Below are positions 1 through 13,411 of a stretch of DNA of 64,000 nt, in pieces. The notes beneath the pieces are model-generated. The model was given only the letters and a program-made list of their open reading frames with translations, had not been told where the DNA came from and did no database searches. Made by a program: the position numbers and the translations under genes. Position 1 is the first letter of the stretch. The number at the start of each line of letters is the position of its first letter. Origin of the DNA: Heterodera schachtii (Eukaryota > Nematoda > Chromadorea > Rhabditida > Heteroderidae); the NCBI GenBank assembly GCA_023374025.1, contig SIJG01000022.1, positions 124,001 through 188,000 on the forward strand. Reading direction: 5' to 3'.

Positions 1-334
1 GCTCAAGATATGAAATGACAAAGAAAAATATAAAACCATCATACAAAAACTCGAGAAATTTTTGAGTTGAAACCGAAACTCTCTCTCTCTCTCACACATA
101 TCACTGTGGGAGGGACGGGACGCAAATTAAAAGGGCATTTTTTTTTTGGAAATCGCTTCCTACCCATTTTCCAATTCCCGGTCCATGCTTAATATTTTTG
201 GAGAAAATTTTATACAAAATTCTTAGCTAAATGCAATTGATAAAAAGTTATCCTTAAATATAATTGAAAAAATTGATGAATTTTGTGTTTTTTCATTTTA
301 GTTTCTTTTCTTAACGCTGATCTGCAAGCAGTAC

Positions 335-2095
<1,761 letters not shown>

Positions 2096-3511
2096 TCAGC
2101 TGCTGCTGCTGATGCTCACTACTAATTATGCTGTGCAAAATGCAATAAATTATGTCGACAATTTAATTGATTAATTTTTAAATATTGCCTAAATGGAATA
2201 AAAATTAAATTATTAAAATTATTTTTAGTAATTCAAAAATTGCCCCAGGCTATTTAGGATTATGCAAGAAAAAGAAATTGATTATTTTTGGGAGGGATTG
2301 ACGTGGCAGCGGCGGCGGCAGAAACTTTGGCCTTCCTCCGCTGCTGAATGTTACAGCTATATGTAACTTTATGCAATTACTCATCCAATTTTTGGTGGTA
2401 TTGCCGGCATTTTCAGTCTTCGCTGAATTTCCAGCAGTACTGAATTGGCAATGCTTTTGAAAGCGAAAAATTGATAAATATTTTTTAATAAAATTTGCTT
2501 TATTTATTTTATTTTGTTACAAATCTGGAATTATTAATGGAAAATGAAATAAAATTCAGATTTTGTAATTCTTGAAACTATCTTATTAAAAAATTTTCCA
2601 ATAATTTTCATCAAAATGCATTATTTTTCGGTTTAATCTGTGAATAAATCCCATAAATTTCTTCGGCTTAACTTTCGGAACTAATGCAAAAGAAATATCA
2701 AAAATGCCATTTGACACTAAAAATATTCTATGCATTTTAAAACCTTAAGGGTAATAAACTTCGGCCTAAGCTAAATGGCTTTTCCCGTCCCCATCGGCTT
2801 AATTGCCTTTCGATGAATTCATTTTAGGATTCTTCGGAGCAATTAACGCATAATTTATAACACAAAAAAACAATTTATTTTTATGAGAAAAGATTAATTA
2901 CGGAAATAAATTTTTACCAATCGCAAAAATTGATTATTTTTTTTTATTCCCCATTCAAAAATGAATAAAGTCATCGCCATTTTTTATTTAATCACGACAA
3001 AATTTCCCCATTTTTCTGCCGCTCGCCACGAGCAAAAATTATAAAAAAAGAAAAAAAAATTATTGTTGTAAATTGGGAGGGTCAATTGAGCTCGGTCAAT
3101 GTGAGACAAGAGAAAAGGAAGACCTTGGAAATTTTGGAGTGTTCGCCAAACATTTTGCGATTATCTTGCGGATGTGTGTTTATTGATGGTTATTTAATGG
3201 ACCAATTAAAGGGAATAGCAAAATGAATAAAAAAAAAGTGTCGAAAATGGCACGCCGAAGAAAAAAAAAATGAAATTTAAAAATCTAAATTATGAGGTTC
3301 CAAAATTTCTTTAAATTTTAGGTGCGAAAACTGCTCAAGGTCAGTGTGCCCAGAACAGAAATCGAATATTTGTCTATTAATTTTTTTTTATTTTAGTAAG
3401 ATTTAGCTTTTAAACGCCCAAAAATTTAAGATATTTTAGTCTGATTTAAATTTTTGACATAACTTTAGGACTATTATTAAGTCAAACCCTATGCTAAGAA
3501 AACCATAAATC
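2096..3511. other. Gene-free AT-rich stretch upstream of rap-2
   Basis: No exon with convincing coding character is visible on either strand. The stretch directly upstream of the rap-2 ATG probably holds its 5' UTR and promoter. The rest is AT-rich DNA with short homopolymers. Confidence 0.6.
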
Positions 3512-4155
3512 GGAAAATATTAATCATAGGGCCCAGACTCAAAAACACACAAAACCACTTTTATAGGTTTTCTTATGCGCTGAAAACGATTAAGCAATCA
3601 AAAATTTTGGCGAGCTTCAACTTTAAACCGGTTTTTGAACCGGTTCAAAATTCGAAAAATTAAGAAAATTGACGAAAATCGTTTAATCTTGAATATCGAG
3701 TATTGCGCTAAAAAACCGCCGCACACTCGACTACGGCGGCCAGTAGGTGGGGCGAGACTCCGGGCTACGGAAGAAGTCCGCGCGTGATCCGCAGGCGGTT
3801 GACTGATTGGCGGGGGCCCTTCGGGCCCCCGCAGTCAACCGCCTGTGGCGCTCGTCAGACGTCTTCCTCCGCCCTCCGTCTCGCCCCACTACTTGCTCCG
3901 TCTTCGCATGCTCCCTTTTGCGAAAATTTGTTTCATTTTGTTTATCCATTTTTCATTGGTACTGAAGTGTCCATAAAAAAAAAGAAATAAAAATGCCCAA
4001 TTTTCTTAATTTTTCGAATTTTGAACCGGTTCAAAAACCGGTTTAAAGTTGAAGCGCGCCAAATTTTTGATTGCTTAATCGTTTTCCGCGTATAAGAAAA
4101 CCTATAAAAGTCGTTTTGTGTGTTTTTGAGTCTGGGCCCTATGATTAATATTTAC
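3512..4155. mobile_element. Long foldback element with 9-bp target duplication
   Basis: Two arms of about 145 bases (3512-3670 and about 4005-4155) are inverted copies of each other. They meet at a GC-rich centre that is itself palindromic (3790-3845, with GGGGGCCC-TTC-GGGCCCCC at the axis). The same 9-mer CCATAAATC lies immediately outside both ends (3503-3511 and 4156-4164), as expected for a target-site duplication. A 9-bp duplication with long terminal inverted repeats is typical of Mutator-like elements. No transposase is present, so it is non-autonomous. Confidence 0.85.
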
Positions 4156-7100
4156 CCATAAATCATTTATAAAATTGAAAATACAAAAAATCTTATCTCG
4201 AATTTGAAATGCTAAAATTCTTTTCAAATTGGCACAATTTCATAAAATTGAAAAATGCTCAAAAAAACTGTAGGCCAAAAATTGAAAATGCTTAACATTG
4301 AATGGCCAAAATACCCTTCAAGAAAGTCGCGCATTTTGCTTGTGAATGTTTTGCAGTCAATTTGACGAAAATGTTCGGCAGTCAGAAACAGAAAGACGGA
4401 AGATGAATTTGTTAATACTTACAATTAACACCATCACCATTTACCATTTTGACAATTTGATGTGATCACACGGAAAGGCCGCCAGCGCCGCTCAAATGCA
4501 TTTGAATTATGGGGGGGGGGGGGCTGACAAATGAGCGCACTCATCGCATTTACGAGAACAACATACACTTTTACTTTATGCATATTTTAATGGAGGGAAT
4601 TAAACATTTTTAATTAAATCAAATAATGATAAAAAAATATATATTATTATTTTATTGAAAAAGAATATTTAAAAATGAAAGTATTTGATTTCAATGGCAG
4701 TTAAGCAAAAAAGAAATTGAATAGTTATTGTGGGAGTGTAGTAAGTAGGTAAGTAGCGGATTAAAATCATAATACAATATTAGTAGAAGATTTACAAAAT
4801 CAAATATTAATTATAAGAATTTATCGACTAATTGGTGCGTAATTAACTGGTTTCTAATTTCCTATGCATCTTGTTAAAGAAGAAAAGTTAAATTGTTATC
4901 ATTGCCCTTTTTCCATGGAAATTATTAGACGGAGAATTTCCCTATGTCCCACCATTTTCGCCCCACTTTCTCAGGTGTTATATCCCCTCTCAATTCACGT
5001 TTGCTGATGATCACACTGCACCCCTTGGATCAATTATGATCATTTGTTTGATCAATTGGATAACAAATTGATCATCACGGGGGAGGGACGGCTTTTTCCC
5101 CTCCTTTAACCCAGTGTGTGTTTATGCTTAACGTGAGAAATTGCTTTTACACCATCCGCCGCCGTATTGTTCGGTTCAATTGGCTTTTCCCCCTTCCCTC
5201 CCCTCTGGGCCGTCCCCGTTCCCATCCCATCGGCCCCTACGGCGACATAAATCATTCCCAAAAATTTTTTAATGGGGTCATAAACATTTTTCAGGAGGCC
5301 TTTTTGGCCTGCTGTGCTCTGCTCTGCTGGGATTAGTATATGTGTCCAGCAGGCAGCAGCAAGCAGTCCATTAGTGACTTAGAGGAGGAATTGCTGACGA
5401 CGACTGGTGGATGACTAAACTGACGGATGACTGTTTGTTGTTGTCGGATGGATTGGATTGGTGGTGTTGGGGCTAAAAATATGTTATGTGTGCAAATTGA
5501 TGGCGCTAGTGAATGAATGGAGCATAAACCAAACATTCACTTTTTTGTGCAAAAAGAATATTTGGCTGCTCAGAAAATTGTCTGATTTATTTTGTTAAAT
5601 CAAAAATTATATTGTTGAAAATTTCAAAATGAGATAGTTTGAAAATACAAAATTTGAGAAAGGAACATTTCATTGACTGATGTGCTGGGATTTTATTGGC
5701 CAAATTTTACAAATTGTGTCTTGCGAATTAACTTTTGGAGAAAATAGCAGTTTCAGAGGCCCCATGGAAATGAAAGTTGTCTCGTAATTCAAAAATAGTG
5801 GCTCCAACATTTAAATAGGTGGGAAAATGATGGAAACAAAAATTTAATTAAGACAATTAACAAGAGTACACACAACAAAAGTGGAAAATGCCATCAAAAG
5901 GGGGGGGGGGAAACAACGAAACGAAATCACCACACATCAATTGGAATAAATAAGCATTATTCACCTTCTTAGGTTTATTTCAAAATCAGAGAAATCAACA
6001 GTCAAAAACTATGTAGGACAGTAGAAAATTGCCGAGAAAAACGGAAAAACATTCTCAGTGTGTCGTATGTTGAAAAATATCGCTAAGAAAACATCACATA
6101 GCAGCAGCAGATGGGGATGACGGAGGTGAAGGGGAAAGACGAGAACATTGGCAAAGAATGGGCAGGGAGGGGGAAGAAAATCCGGAATTTCCCACCCCTT
6201 ACCCCCTCCCATTCGTCTCCCCTTTTATTTGTGCGACGGTGGCGCGGAGGGGGGCGGATGGTCGTCCGTCGTCGTCGCTGCCGTCGTCTTCGCTTCGTCG
6301 TCACTCAGTCGGTCAATGAATGGGCAGAGGGGAAGGGGATGAATGCGCGGGGTGCTCAATGGGGGAGGGGGCGGGAAGGATTTGGGATTTTCTTCCGCGC
6401 TTACCCCCCCCCCCCCCCCCCCGCCGACTAAATGGGGGGGGGGGGGAGACGATCGGCGGTTAGGGGCCCGGGCGGAAAAGCCTTTTTTATGGGCAACAAA
6501 CAGAAAGCAGTGCACACACACATTTTATGCATTATATAAATTTTCAGCGTCCATCGACGGGGACATGGGACAGCTGTGGCAAAAGAAGGGGGAGAGACCG
6601 ACCATTTGAGAGTGGACAGAAGAAAGGGCAAAATTTGGGAGATTGGTTTAGGGCGGCGCACAACGCATTCTTTGAAATGTTTAAAATCTGCTTGGATGGT
6701 TTGAAAATTTAATAGAGGAGTAGTTTTTGGCTGCAAATAATCCATTTTTTCAGTGCGTAAAAATTCAGGGAGAAATTTTTTATTCATTGATTTAATGCTT
6801 TAAAATGTGAGGGAATTCTTTACGTTAATTACTGAATCGGCAAATTTAATTGTAATTCAACAAATTCCCGAGGAAACAATCTGAAAATGCTCATTTCTTT
6901 TTGAATATTCAAATTATAAAATTCAGAAAACTCTGTCTTATAATGATCTGAGATATAAACAAAAGGCAGATTTTCGAATTCCGACATGGCTGTTTAGCCC
7001 AGAAAGCGCTGAAACCAATAAAATTTTGAGCCTTTTTTCCTATTTTTTTCATTGGGAATTTGTTGAGTTCAGTTAAATTACCGACTATATACTAAGAATC

Positions 7101-7412
7101 AGAAAAAATTTTATGCTGTAACACTCAGCTGTATCTGTAAATTCTTCTGATTTAGACTTTTGTTTTTATTTTTCCGGTTGCTTGATAAATTTTTGGTGCG
7201 ATTTTAAATTAAAAATTGCTTTCAAATTGAATAGACCATTATTCACTTTTCAAAAAAATGCATAATCATTTTATCTCATCCTTTTGGACGTTTTGAGAAT
7301 CCCAAAAGACAATGAAAAATGGTGATCAAATTGGATGATGAAAGACATAATGGCACCGAGACAATCTTGGCCAATGCTTGGCCAATGATCAGTTGCTGAA
7401 AATGTGCCCATT
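4156..7412. other. Non-coding stretch with homopolymers and GC-rich block
   Basis: No gene recognised. Several TGATCA hexamers cluster around 5008-5075. At 6100-6480 there is an unusual GC-rich block with long C and G runs (6405-6422 and 6433-6446) and CGTCGT repeats; short ORFs there occur on both strands and look like composition artefacts. The last 100-200 bases are probably the collagen 3' UTR. Confidence 0.5.
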
Positions 7413-9355
7413 TCAGTAGCCCGGAGCAGTGCGCGGTGGAGGACAATGGTCTAAAAAAATAGGAAATTTTTATATGTTTTCGCATTTTTCAAATTTAACT
7501 GACCGCAAGCTCCGTGGCCTCCATCTTTGCCAGATTCGCCTGCTTGGCCAGGGCCTCCCGGGTTCCCGGGCGATCCAGGCGCTCCAGAGTCTCCAGGCGG
7601 TCCTTGCTCTCCGGGCTGTCCCGCTCCGCCGGGTTGTCCTGGCTCGCCAGGGCCACCGGGCTGTCCGTTCGGGCCCGGTGGGCCAGGCGGTCCTGTCTGG
7701 GGCGGGCCTTCCGTGAGCTGTCCGGGTCCGCCGGGCTGTCCTGGCTCTCCAGCGCCACCGGGCTGTCCGTCGGGTCCGGGCGGGCCAGCCGGTCCGGGTG
7801 GGCCTTGTCCGCCACCGGTTGCGGGCGCACCAGGCCCGCCAGGGTTTCCGTTCGGGCCAGGCGGTCCCGGAGGTCCGGGCGATCCGTCTTGGCCCGGCTC
7901 ACAGGTTGGGTTGCAGGACGGGCCAGCGCTTGGCCCAGGTGGTGCTTGGGCTGGAAAAATGGAAAATTTAAAGTTGGATACGAACCTTATTAAGACTATA
8001 AAAAATTTCCGAAATTCCGGACGAAAAAATTTCGGATTACCATAAGCTGGTAAAATTTAAAAAAATTATCATTCCGTAATTTGGTCCCAACCCTGGAACA
8101 GAGCAAATCTGAAGTTGACAGGCGCAGAAAAACTAATCAAAATTTGTACACTTTTCAAAATGAATAAAGCAAATTTCTGGCTTTTTACCAGCTCGCATGC
8201 ATGCTGTCCGGTACAGTATGCTTTAATTGTTGTATGCTGTAACGTTATGTTTTCCGGATATTGTTTCCACTAATTTGTTTGATAAACAGACTTCTCTTGT
8301 ATTTGAAAAGTTTACCATCAGCGCCGGGTTGTCCAGCGCCTCCGGGCTGTCCGTCGCCTCCGGGTGGTCCCGGTGGGCCGGGCGGTCCTGGCTGTCCGGG
8401 TGCAGACTGTCCGCATCCGCAGCAGGCGCCTCCTCCACCACCGCCTCCGCTAACTGCAGCAACAGGTGCCGCGGCACCGCCGCCACCTCCGCCACTGACT
8501 CCGCCACCGGCAGCACCGCCGCCGCCTCCGCCACTGACTCCGCCACCGGCGGCACCGCCATAGCCTTGGCGAGCGCGACGGCCTTTGCCGGTAACAGCGG
8601 CACGCACGTGGCGCACACCGCCCGTAGTTTGGGCAAAGGCTTGCGTACGGGTAACCTGAGTTTGTGTATGTCCGTATTTACAAAAATTTCAAAACCCCTC
8701 ACAGGGGAGGAGGTTATGTTACAGAGGTTTTTAAATTTTAAACAACGACCCCTCGAGGGGGAGGGCTTTAAGTTTAAACATACCCCTCCAGGTGGGTTTA
8801 ATTTAAGGGACTTCTAATTGAAGGATTGGGAAACATTCATTTTAATATAGTAAAAATTTGTATGTCAGGTTCAAAATGAATTTTTTTTTTTCTAAAACTG
8901 AACTTTCTTTCAAATTCTCATATAACTTTTTTTGTTCATTGGCGTGAAAATTTGGAAGTTTTTATTTAAATTCTTTTTCGAATTTAATTTTTAATTTTCA
9001 TAAAACTCTTAATAACCCAATAAAAAGGTTAGTGCAATTTATTTAAATTAATATTTAAATAAATTTTAATTTCATTTGCTGTATACCTCACGCCAGATGT
9101 TGCCGGAACGCAGCTTACAAAAATCCACTTCGTTCTGCATTTGGGTGCCCAGCTGTTGGAAGTGCTGGTACGCCAGCGGAACAGTGACCACACAAACCTA
9201 TGTTTAAAATATTAAAATTTTGAAGAAATTTATCAAAGCTAAAAAAAATTCACCATTGTAGCCACTGTGGCCAGGCACACGCCAAAGAATGCCAAAGTGC
9301 GCAACGACTCGGCCTCGCGCCGTTGGTTTTGCTTGTCGTAGTCGGAAGCGTCCAT
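7413..9355 (-). CDS. Nematode cuticle collagen, complete five-exon gene
   Basis: Structural protein secreted by the hypodermis and cross-linked into the cuticle. Exons: 9254-9355, 9087-9197, 8316-8655, 7504-7950 and 7413-7450, together 1038 nt or 345 residues; all five junctions keep frame. The N-terminus [20 protein letters not shown] followed by the hydrophobic run [18 protein letters not shown] is the cuticle-collagen N domain. A subtilisin-type processing site RRAR lies in [11 protein letters not shown]. Exon 3 then has blocks of six or seven glycines separated by AA/VS and a Cys cluster ACCGCG. Gly-X-Y blocks in exons 3-4 are interrupted at short gaps ([17 protein letters not shown]) and flanked by Cys pairs. 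The tail is [14 protein letters not shown] and stop, a conserved C-terminus of one collagen subgroup. Antisense frames also read as G-P-rich ORFs and are shadows. The exact C. elegans orthologue is not assigned. Confidence 0.95.
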
Positions 9356-10446
9356 TATTTGTTGGGCTCAAACTGATGCTTAACCCAGCACAATGTGCAC
9401 CGCTTAAATAGCCCCAAAATTTTTCGTTGCTCCTCCCGTCACAAAAAAAAAAAGTCGCGCAACAAAAGTGTGGCCCGCCCCGCCGCCTGGCCCACACGCA
9501 CACAACGACGCATAACGCACATTTTTGCATTGTTTACACAATTAATTTATGGCCCCGAATGACTTGGCCCAAAAACGGGTTATCATGGTTAGGCCACAGC
9601 AATGGAGCGTCGTCTCCCGTCACCCCCCGCCTCCGATGGAAGTTAATGAGTTAGGTAAAGCAAAAATTAAAAAAAAGAAATTCCATCCACGCAAACTTGG
9701 TCATTACAACGGCGACGACGACGACACCACACACAAAGTGAATGTTAATGTGTGTAAAGCATTCATTATTCAACTGCAGTGGTTGCACTATGCTTTTCCT
9801 TTTCCTTTTGTCTGTGTACTTTTGGCCCGCTTCTTTGCTTATGCCGTTGTTGGCCATCAAAATCATTCGCTCCATTGATTTAGGCACTAATTATATGGTT
9901 TACCAGCTGATCAATCGGTTAGACAATTCCTATGTTTTTATCAGCTGATCAATCGGTTTAGCGTACGGTCAAGCATATCAAATTATATATGCTTGATTGA
10001 TTTTTGCAATTATATGGTTTATCCGCTGATCAACGGTTTTGCATATTTTGGCTAATCATTATTAGCATCAAATTATATGCTTATTCTGTTGATCAAATTT
10101 ATCACCCTCACATGATTCGCTCTTTCTCTCAGTTTAGTCAGTGATCATTTTATCATAAAACACATCAATTAATGGATGTTAATTAAATGTGGGTGTTTTG
10201 CTTACTCCTCTGTGTTCACACATCGGCGCATATCATTAATGCTCTAAAGTGATCAATTAATTAATTGCTGATTCGCTCTTTCGTTTGAATAGGTTCTTCG
10301 ACTCACATGCTTCATCATCAAGGTGTGTGGTTCTGCTTCTTCTTTTCTTCAGCTGATCATTTTGCGCATATTCTGGTTATACCTATTAACACATAATGAT
10401 CAATTACTTTTCTATTTCTTACTGTAACTACGGTGATAATAATTAA
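9356..10446. other. Collagen upstream region rich in TGATCA
   Basis: No coding exon is supported. From about 9905 to 10400 the palindrome TGATCA recurs about eight times, three times inside a longer CTGATCAA(T)CGG context (9907, 9943, 10026). It lies upstream of the collagen start, so it may be part of its control region, but no binding factor can be named from sequence. Confidence 0.45.
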
Positions 10447-10448
10447 TA

Positions 10449-10859
10449 GGGCAGTGAATTTTAGTGAAAAAATGTAATTCAAGTAGTTTGAAAATGCTCA
10501 TTTTCCTGTTCGTTTCGTTGTAGTCAGAATGATTTGAAATTTTGAAGGAAAACATCTTGGTATAAATAGGGCTTCCGCCTGGAAAATTTCAAAAAATTTC
10601 ATACACTCAAAACTTTCTACAAAATCCACATCATTGTAAACTTGAAAAATCAAATTCACGAGACCGCCCTGAAATTTTCAAGTTTTTAAAAATACTGGTT
10701 TTTGTTCAAACTTTTGAATGTATGAAATTTTTTAAAATTTGTAGCAGAAAAGCCTTATACCAAGATACTTGCAAATTAAGTCATTCTGAAAACTACGAAC
10801 GAACAGGAAATCAGCATTTTCAAACCTCGATAATTGCATTTCACTAAAACTCACTGCCC
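10449..10859. mobile_element. TA-flanked MITE with roughly 190-base inverted arms
   Basis: The left arm begins GGGCAGTGAATTTTAGTGAA and the right arm ends with its near-complement (ACTAAAACTCACTGCCC). Homology of the arms continues inward through CCTGTTCGTT and TTGGTATA to about 10,610 and 10,720. A TA dinucleotide lies immediately outside each end (10447-10448 and 10860-10861), as for Tc1/mariner-type insertions. There is no internal ORF. Confidence 0.8.
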
Positions 10860-10861
10860 TA

Positions 10862-11738
10862 CTAATTAATTAAATTGCAAAAATGAGTGATATTCTCATT
10901 AATCCTTCGTTAGCTTTTTCCGTTTCTTTACACTTCTTTTATCTTACACAATCATTGTTTTGCTCCCATTTGTTCTCTGAGGCCATGGATGTATGTAAAG
11001 AACGGGGAACAATAAACAATTGTGCGTGCGCGAACAAAAGGCGCACTTTGCCCCTGGGCAATTGCCTAATTAAGCATTAATTGGTTGCCCAAAGGGTGGG
11101 GGAGGGGGCCGAAAAGCGCGATAACAAAGCGCAGCGAAAATGGGACGGAAGTCATTCACTGTACACTGAGTGAAACACAAATAATGGAAGTGCTGTAATC
11201 GGAGAAAAGTGTTGTAAATGATGAAGACGAAAATGTACTTTGTAATAAAGAAATCATTAAAAAACTAATTTTAATTAATTTATTTTTCCACATAAATTAG
11301 AGAAATGAAACGCCGACAACGAGGTTCGGAAATGCCGGGGTTTATCAGAGTCGGCATGGTCAGCTTAGGCACTAAATTTTCGTGTAAGGGCATGAGATTT
11401 TCGTCACGGTCCAGCCTCCAAGGTTCAGGCACACAAAATACCAAACCAAATTCTGTCAATTAAATTTATTCACTCAAAATAGGTATTCCAAAATTTAAAC
11501 AACAAAATTTGTAAATAAATTTTCAAAAAATAAACAAACAAAAATTGCCTAAATTGGTAAAACAAAACAAAAAAAAAAATTGGCCCCAAAAAAAAACGTC
11601 ATTGACAAGCCTAGATTTTTTTACTCATTTAAATTTAACCATTTTTATATGAATGTCACCGTCCAATGCTACTTTAGTTTATTTACGAAAAAAAAAACAA
11701 AGCGGAACATTGGCATTTTGTCAATTTTGCATTTGTTT
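10862..11738. other. Intergenic stretch 3' of the broken Q copy
   Basis: A short ORF starts at 10883 but has no recognisable features. The segment from about 11,610 is a diverged copy of the 3' flank of the Q genes, also seen at 13,085 and 18,250. Confidence 0.45.
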
Positions 11739-11980
11739 TCAAATGTTTATTTCGTCGTCCGCTCCGCGCTTCTTTCTCAACAATTTGTGCCAAAATCGGT
11801 GTTTCTGTTGCTGCGCTTGTTGCTGTACTGCTTGAACTTGTTGTTGTTGTTGGGTTCCCTGTTGGCATTTGGCACATTTTCCATTCACACAGCACTGTCC
11901 CTGGGCACATTTCACACATTGGCCATTCTCACAACAACAATTGCATTGGCCTCCTCCGCCGAGGGCAGAAGAATTTGTAC
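11739..11980 (-). pseudogene. Q0: orphan last exon of the Q family, frameshifted
   Basis: Homologous to the last exon of Q1, Q2 and Q4, with the same Cys-rich start, glutamine run and end KHRFWHKLLRKKRGADDE. The start of the exon reads GTACAAATTC instead of GTACAAAATTC in the three intact copies. This one-base loss throws the Cys part out of frame with the splice site. Upstream exons are missing: a minisatellite (11995-12425) sits directly where the intron should begin. I read it as a remnant of a duplicated Q gene. Confidence 0.8.
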
Positions 11981-11994
11981 CTTTTGTTTGCCTT

Positions 11995-12425
11995 GTGGAT
12001 GAGTTGACTGTGGATGAGTTGCCTTGTGGATGAGTTGACTGTGGATGAGTTGCCTTGTGGATGAGTTGACTGTGGATGAGTTGCCTTGTGGATGAGTTGG
12101 CTGTGGATGAGTTGCCTTGTGGATGAGTTGACTGTGGATGAGTTGCCTTGTGGATGAGTTGCCTTGTGGATGAGTTGACTGTGGATGAGTTGCCTTGTGG
12201 ATGAGTTGGCTGTGGATGAGTTGCCTTGTGGATGAGTTGACTGTGGATGAGTTGCCTTGTGGATGAGTTGACTGTGGATGAGTTGCCTTGTGGATGAGTT
12301 GACTGTGGATGAGTTGCCTTGTGGATGAGTTGGCTGTGGATGAGTTGCCTTGTGGATGAGTTGCCTTGTGGACGACTTGACTGTGGATGAGTTGCCCGTG
12401 GATGAGTTGCCTGTGGATGCCCTGC
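11995..12425. repeat. Minisatellite of the word TGTGGATGAGTTG (about 27 copies)
   Basis: A 15-16-base word, GTGGATGAGTTG plus CCT or ACT, is repeated without interruption and usually alternates in about 31-base dimers. The same word in inverted pairs forms the ends of the foldback element at 17593-18148. This array therefore looks like an expanded element end. Long minus-strand ORFs over it (rich in the H-P-Q/S-T-R repeat) are artefacts of the repeat. Confidence 0.9.
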
Positions 12426-12444
12426 CCTGACCCCAATGGGATGT

Positions 12445-12545
12445 ACAAGAAAGAAGAAAAGTTGAAAAAACCGTTATTTTCAAAAGAAGACACTGATCAG
12501 CTGACTAAATTTGAAGTGATCGAAGATGGTCTAGATTTTTTATTC
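12445..12545 (+). pseudogene. S-family exon 1 fragment
   Basis: The stretch reads KLKKPLFSKEDTDQLTKFEV followed by IEDG. It matches the segment after the signal peptide in S1, S2 and S4 (LKKPLLSKE, FEVIEDG). Neither the signal peptide nor the rest of exon 1 is attached; the homology stops at GATGG followed by TCTAGA. The same truncated piece, with the same downstream flank, occurs at 18150-18230, so the truncation predates the duplication of the block. Confidence 0.75.
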
Positions 12546-12557
12546 ATTTGATTTAAC

Positions 12558-13084
12558 TAGAGATCGGCCTGGACCTGGATCCAGGCCTGGATTTTTCCTG
12601 GATCCAGGTCCAGGTCCAGGCCATTTTTCGGCAACCTGGATTTTTCCTGGACCTGGATTTTCCTGGATTTTTGTCCAGGAAATCCAGGTCCAGGTCAAAT
12701 GTGAAAAAAAATCCAGGTCCAGGTCCAGGTAAAACACAAAAAAACCTGGATTTTCCCTGGACAGAATTTTAGAATTTATTATTTTAAGTGACCGATGTTT
12801 TTTCGAGTTTTCAAAAAAAGATTAAAGAAATTTAAAAACACATTATTATTATAAATTAGATATTTTTAAATGTTTCTAAGCAAATAATTAATTTTTTCAA
12901 ACATTTTTTTAAATTTTTAAAATGAGTTTCAAAAAATCCAGGTCCAGGCCTGGATCCAGGTCCCGAGGAGCCTGGATTTTTCCTGGACCTGGATTTTCCT
13001 GGATTTTTGTCCAGGAAATCCAGGTCCAGGTCCAACATGGAATCCAGGTCCAGGTCCAGGCTTTTTTCAAAATACCGATCTCTA
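12558..13084. mobile_element. hAT-like element with CCAGGTCCAGG words, TSD GATTTAAC
   Basis: It begins TAGAGATCGG and ends CCGATCTCTA, perfect 10-base inverted termini. It is flanked by GATTTAAC at 12550-12557 and 13085-13092. The uninterrupted target is preserved at 18242-18249 in the duplicated segment. Both halves consist largely of the words CCAGGTCCAGG and CCTGGATTTTTCCTGG in both orientations. There is no ORF of a transposase. Confidence 0.92.
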
Positions 13085-13411
13085 GATTTAACCATTTTTA
13101 TATGAATTGTCACTAGAGAAAGGCAGATCAATTGTTTTAATAAATTCAACATTGACGTTGATATTTATTTAATATCAACACATTATGCCATCAACGTTAA
13201 TATCAACGCTAATTTAAAATTTCGATAATTTTTAAAATTTTAAAGCAATTTTTTTCAAATGATTTTTGGCGCAAAATAAAATGGGGAGAGAGATAACACA
13301 AAAGTGAGAGGGTGTTAAATTCAGTCCCAGTTATACAAAAGCATTTTTATGAAGAAGAATAAAGAAAGCGGAAACATTGGCATTTTGTCAATTTTTAATT
13401 GTTTTCAAAGG

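Noticed and set aside
1..334. Last exons of rap-2 inside the window
   Set aside because: No segment encodes the expected continuation after AHQRQ (the SAK motif or a prenylation tail), so the remaining exons must be outside.
6083..6609. Several overlapping ORFs on both strands
   Set aside because: The GC-rich, homopolymer-rich DNA produces open frames everywhere. There is no conserved motif, paralogue or splice structure.
7514..8045. Plus ORFs rich in Gly-Pro over the collagen
   Set aside because: Gly-X-Y codons (GGN, CCN) also read as Gly/Pro on the opposite strand. Splice sites, Cys pattern and N-terminal domain fix the gene on the minus strand.
11912..12493. Minus ORFs of 184-193 codons with a His/Pro/Gln/Ser/Thr-rich repeat
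   Set aside because: They are translations of a 15-16-base minisatellite in two frames. The only real coding part is the Q0 exon at the end, in another frame.
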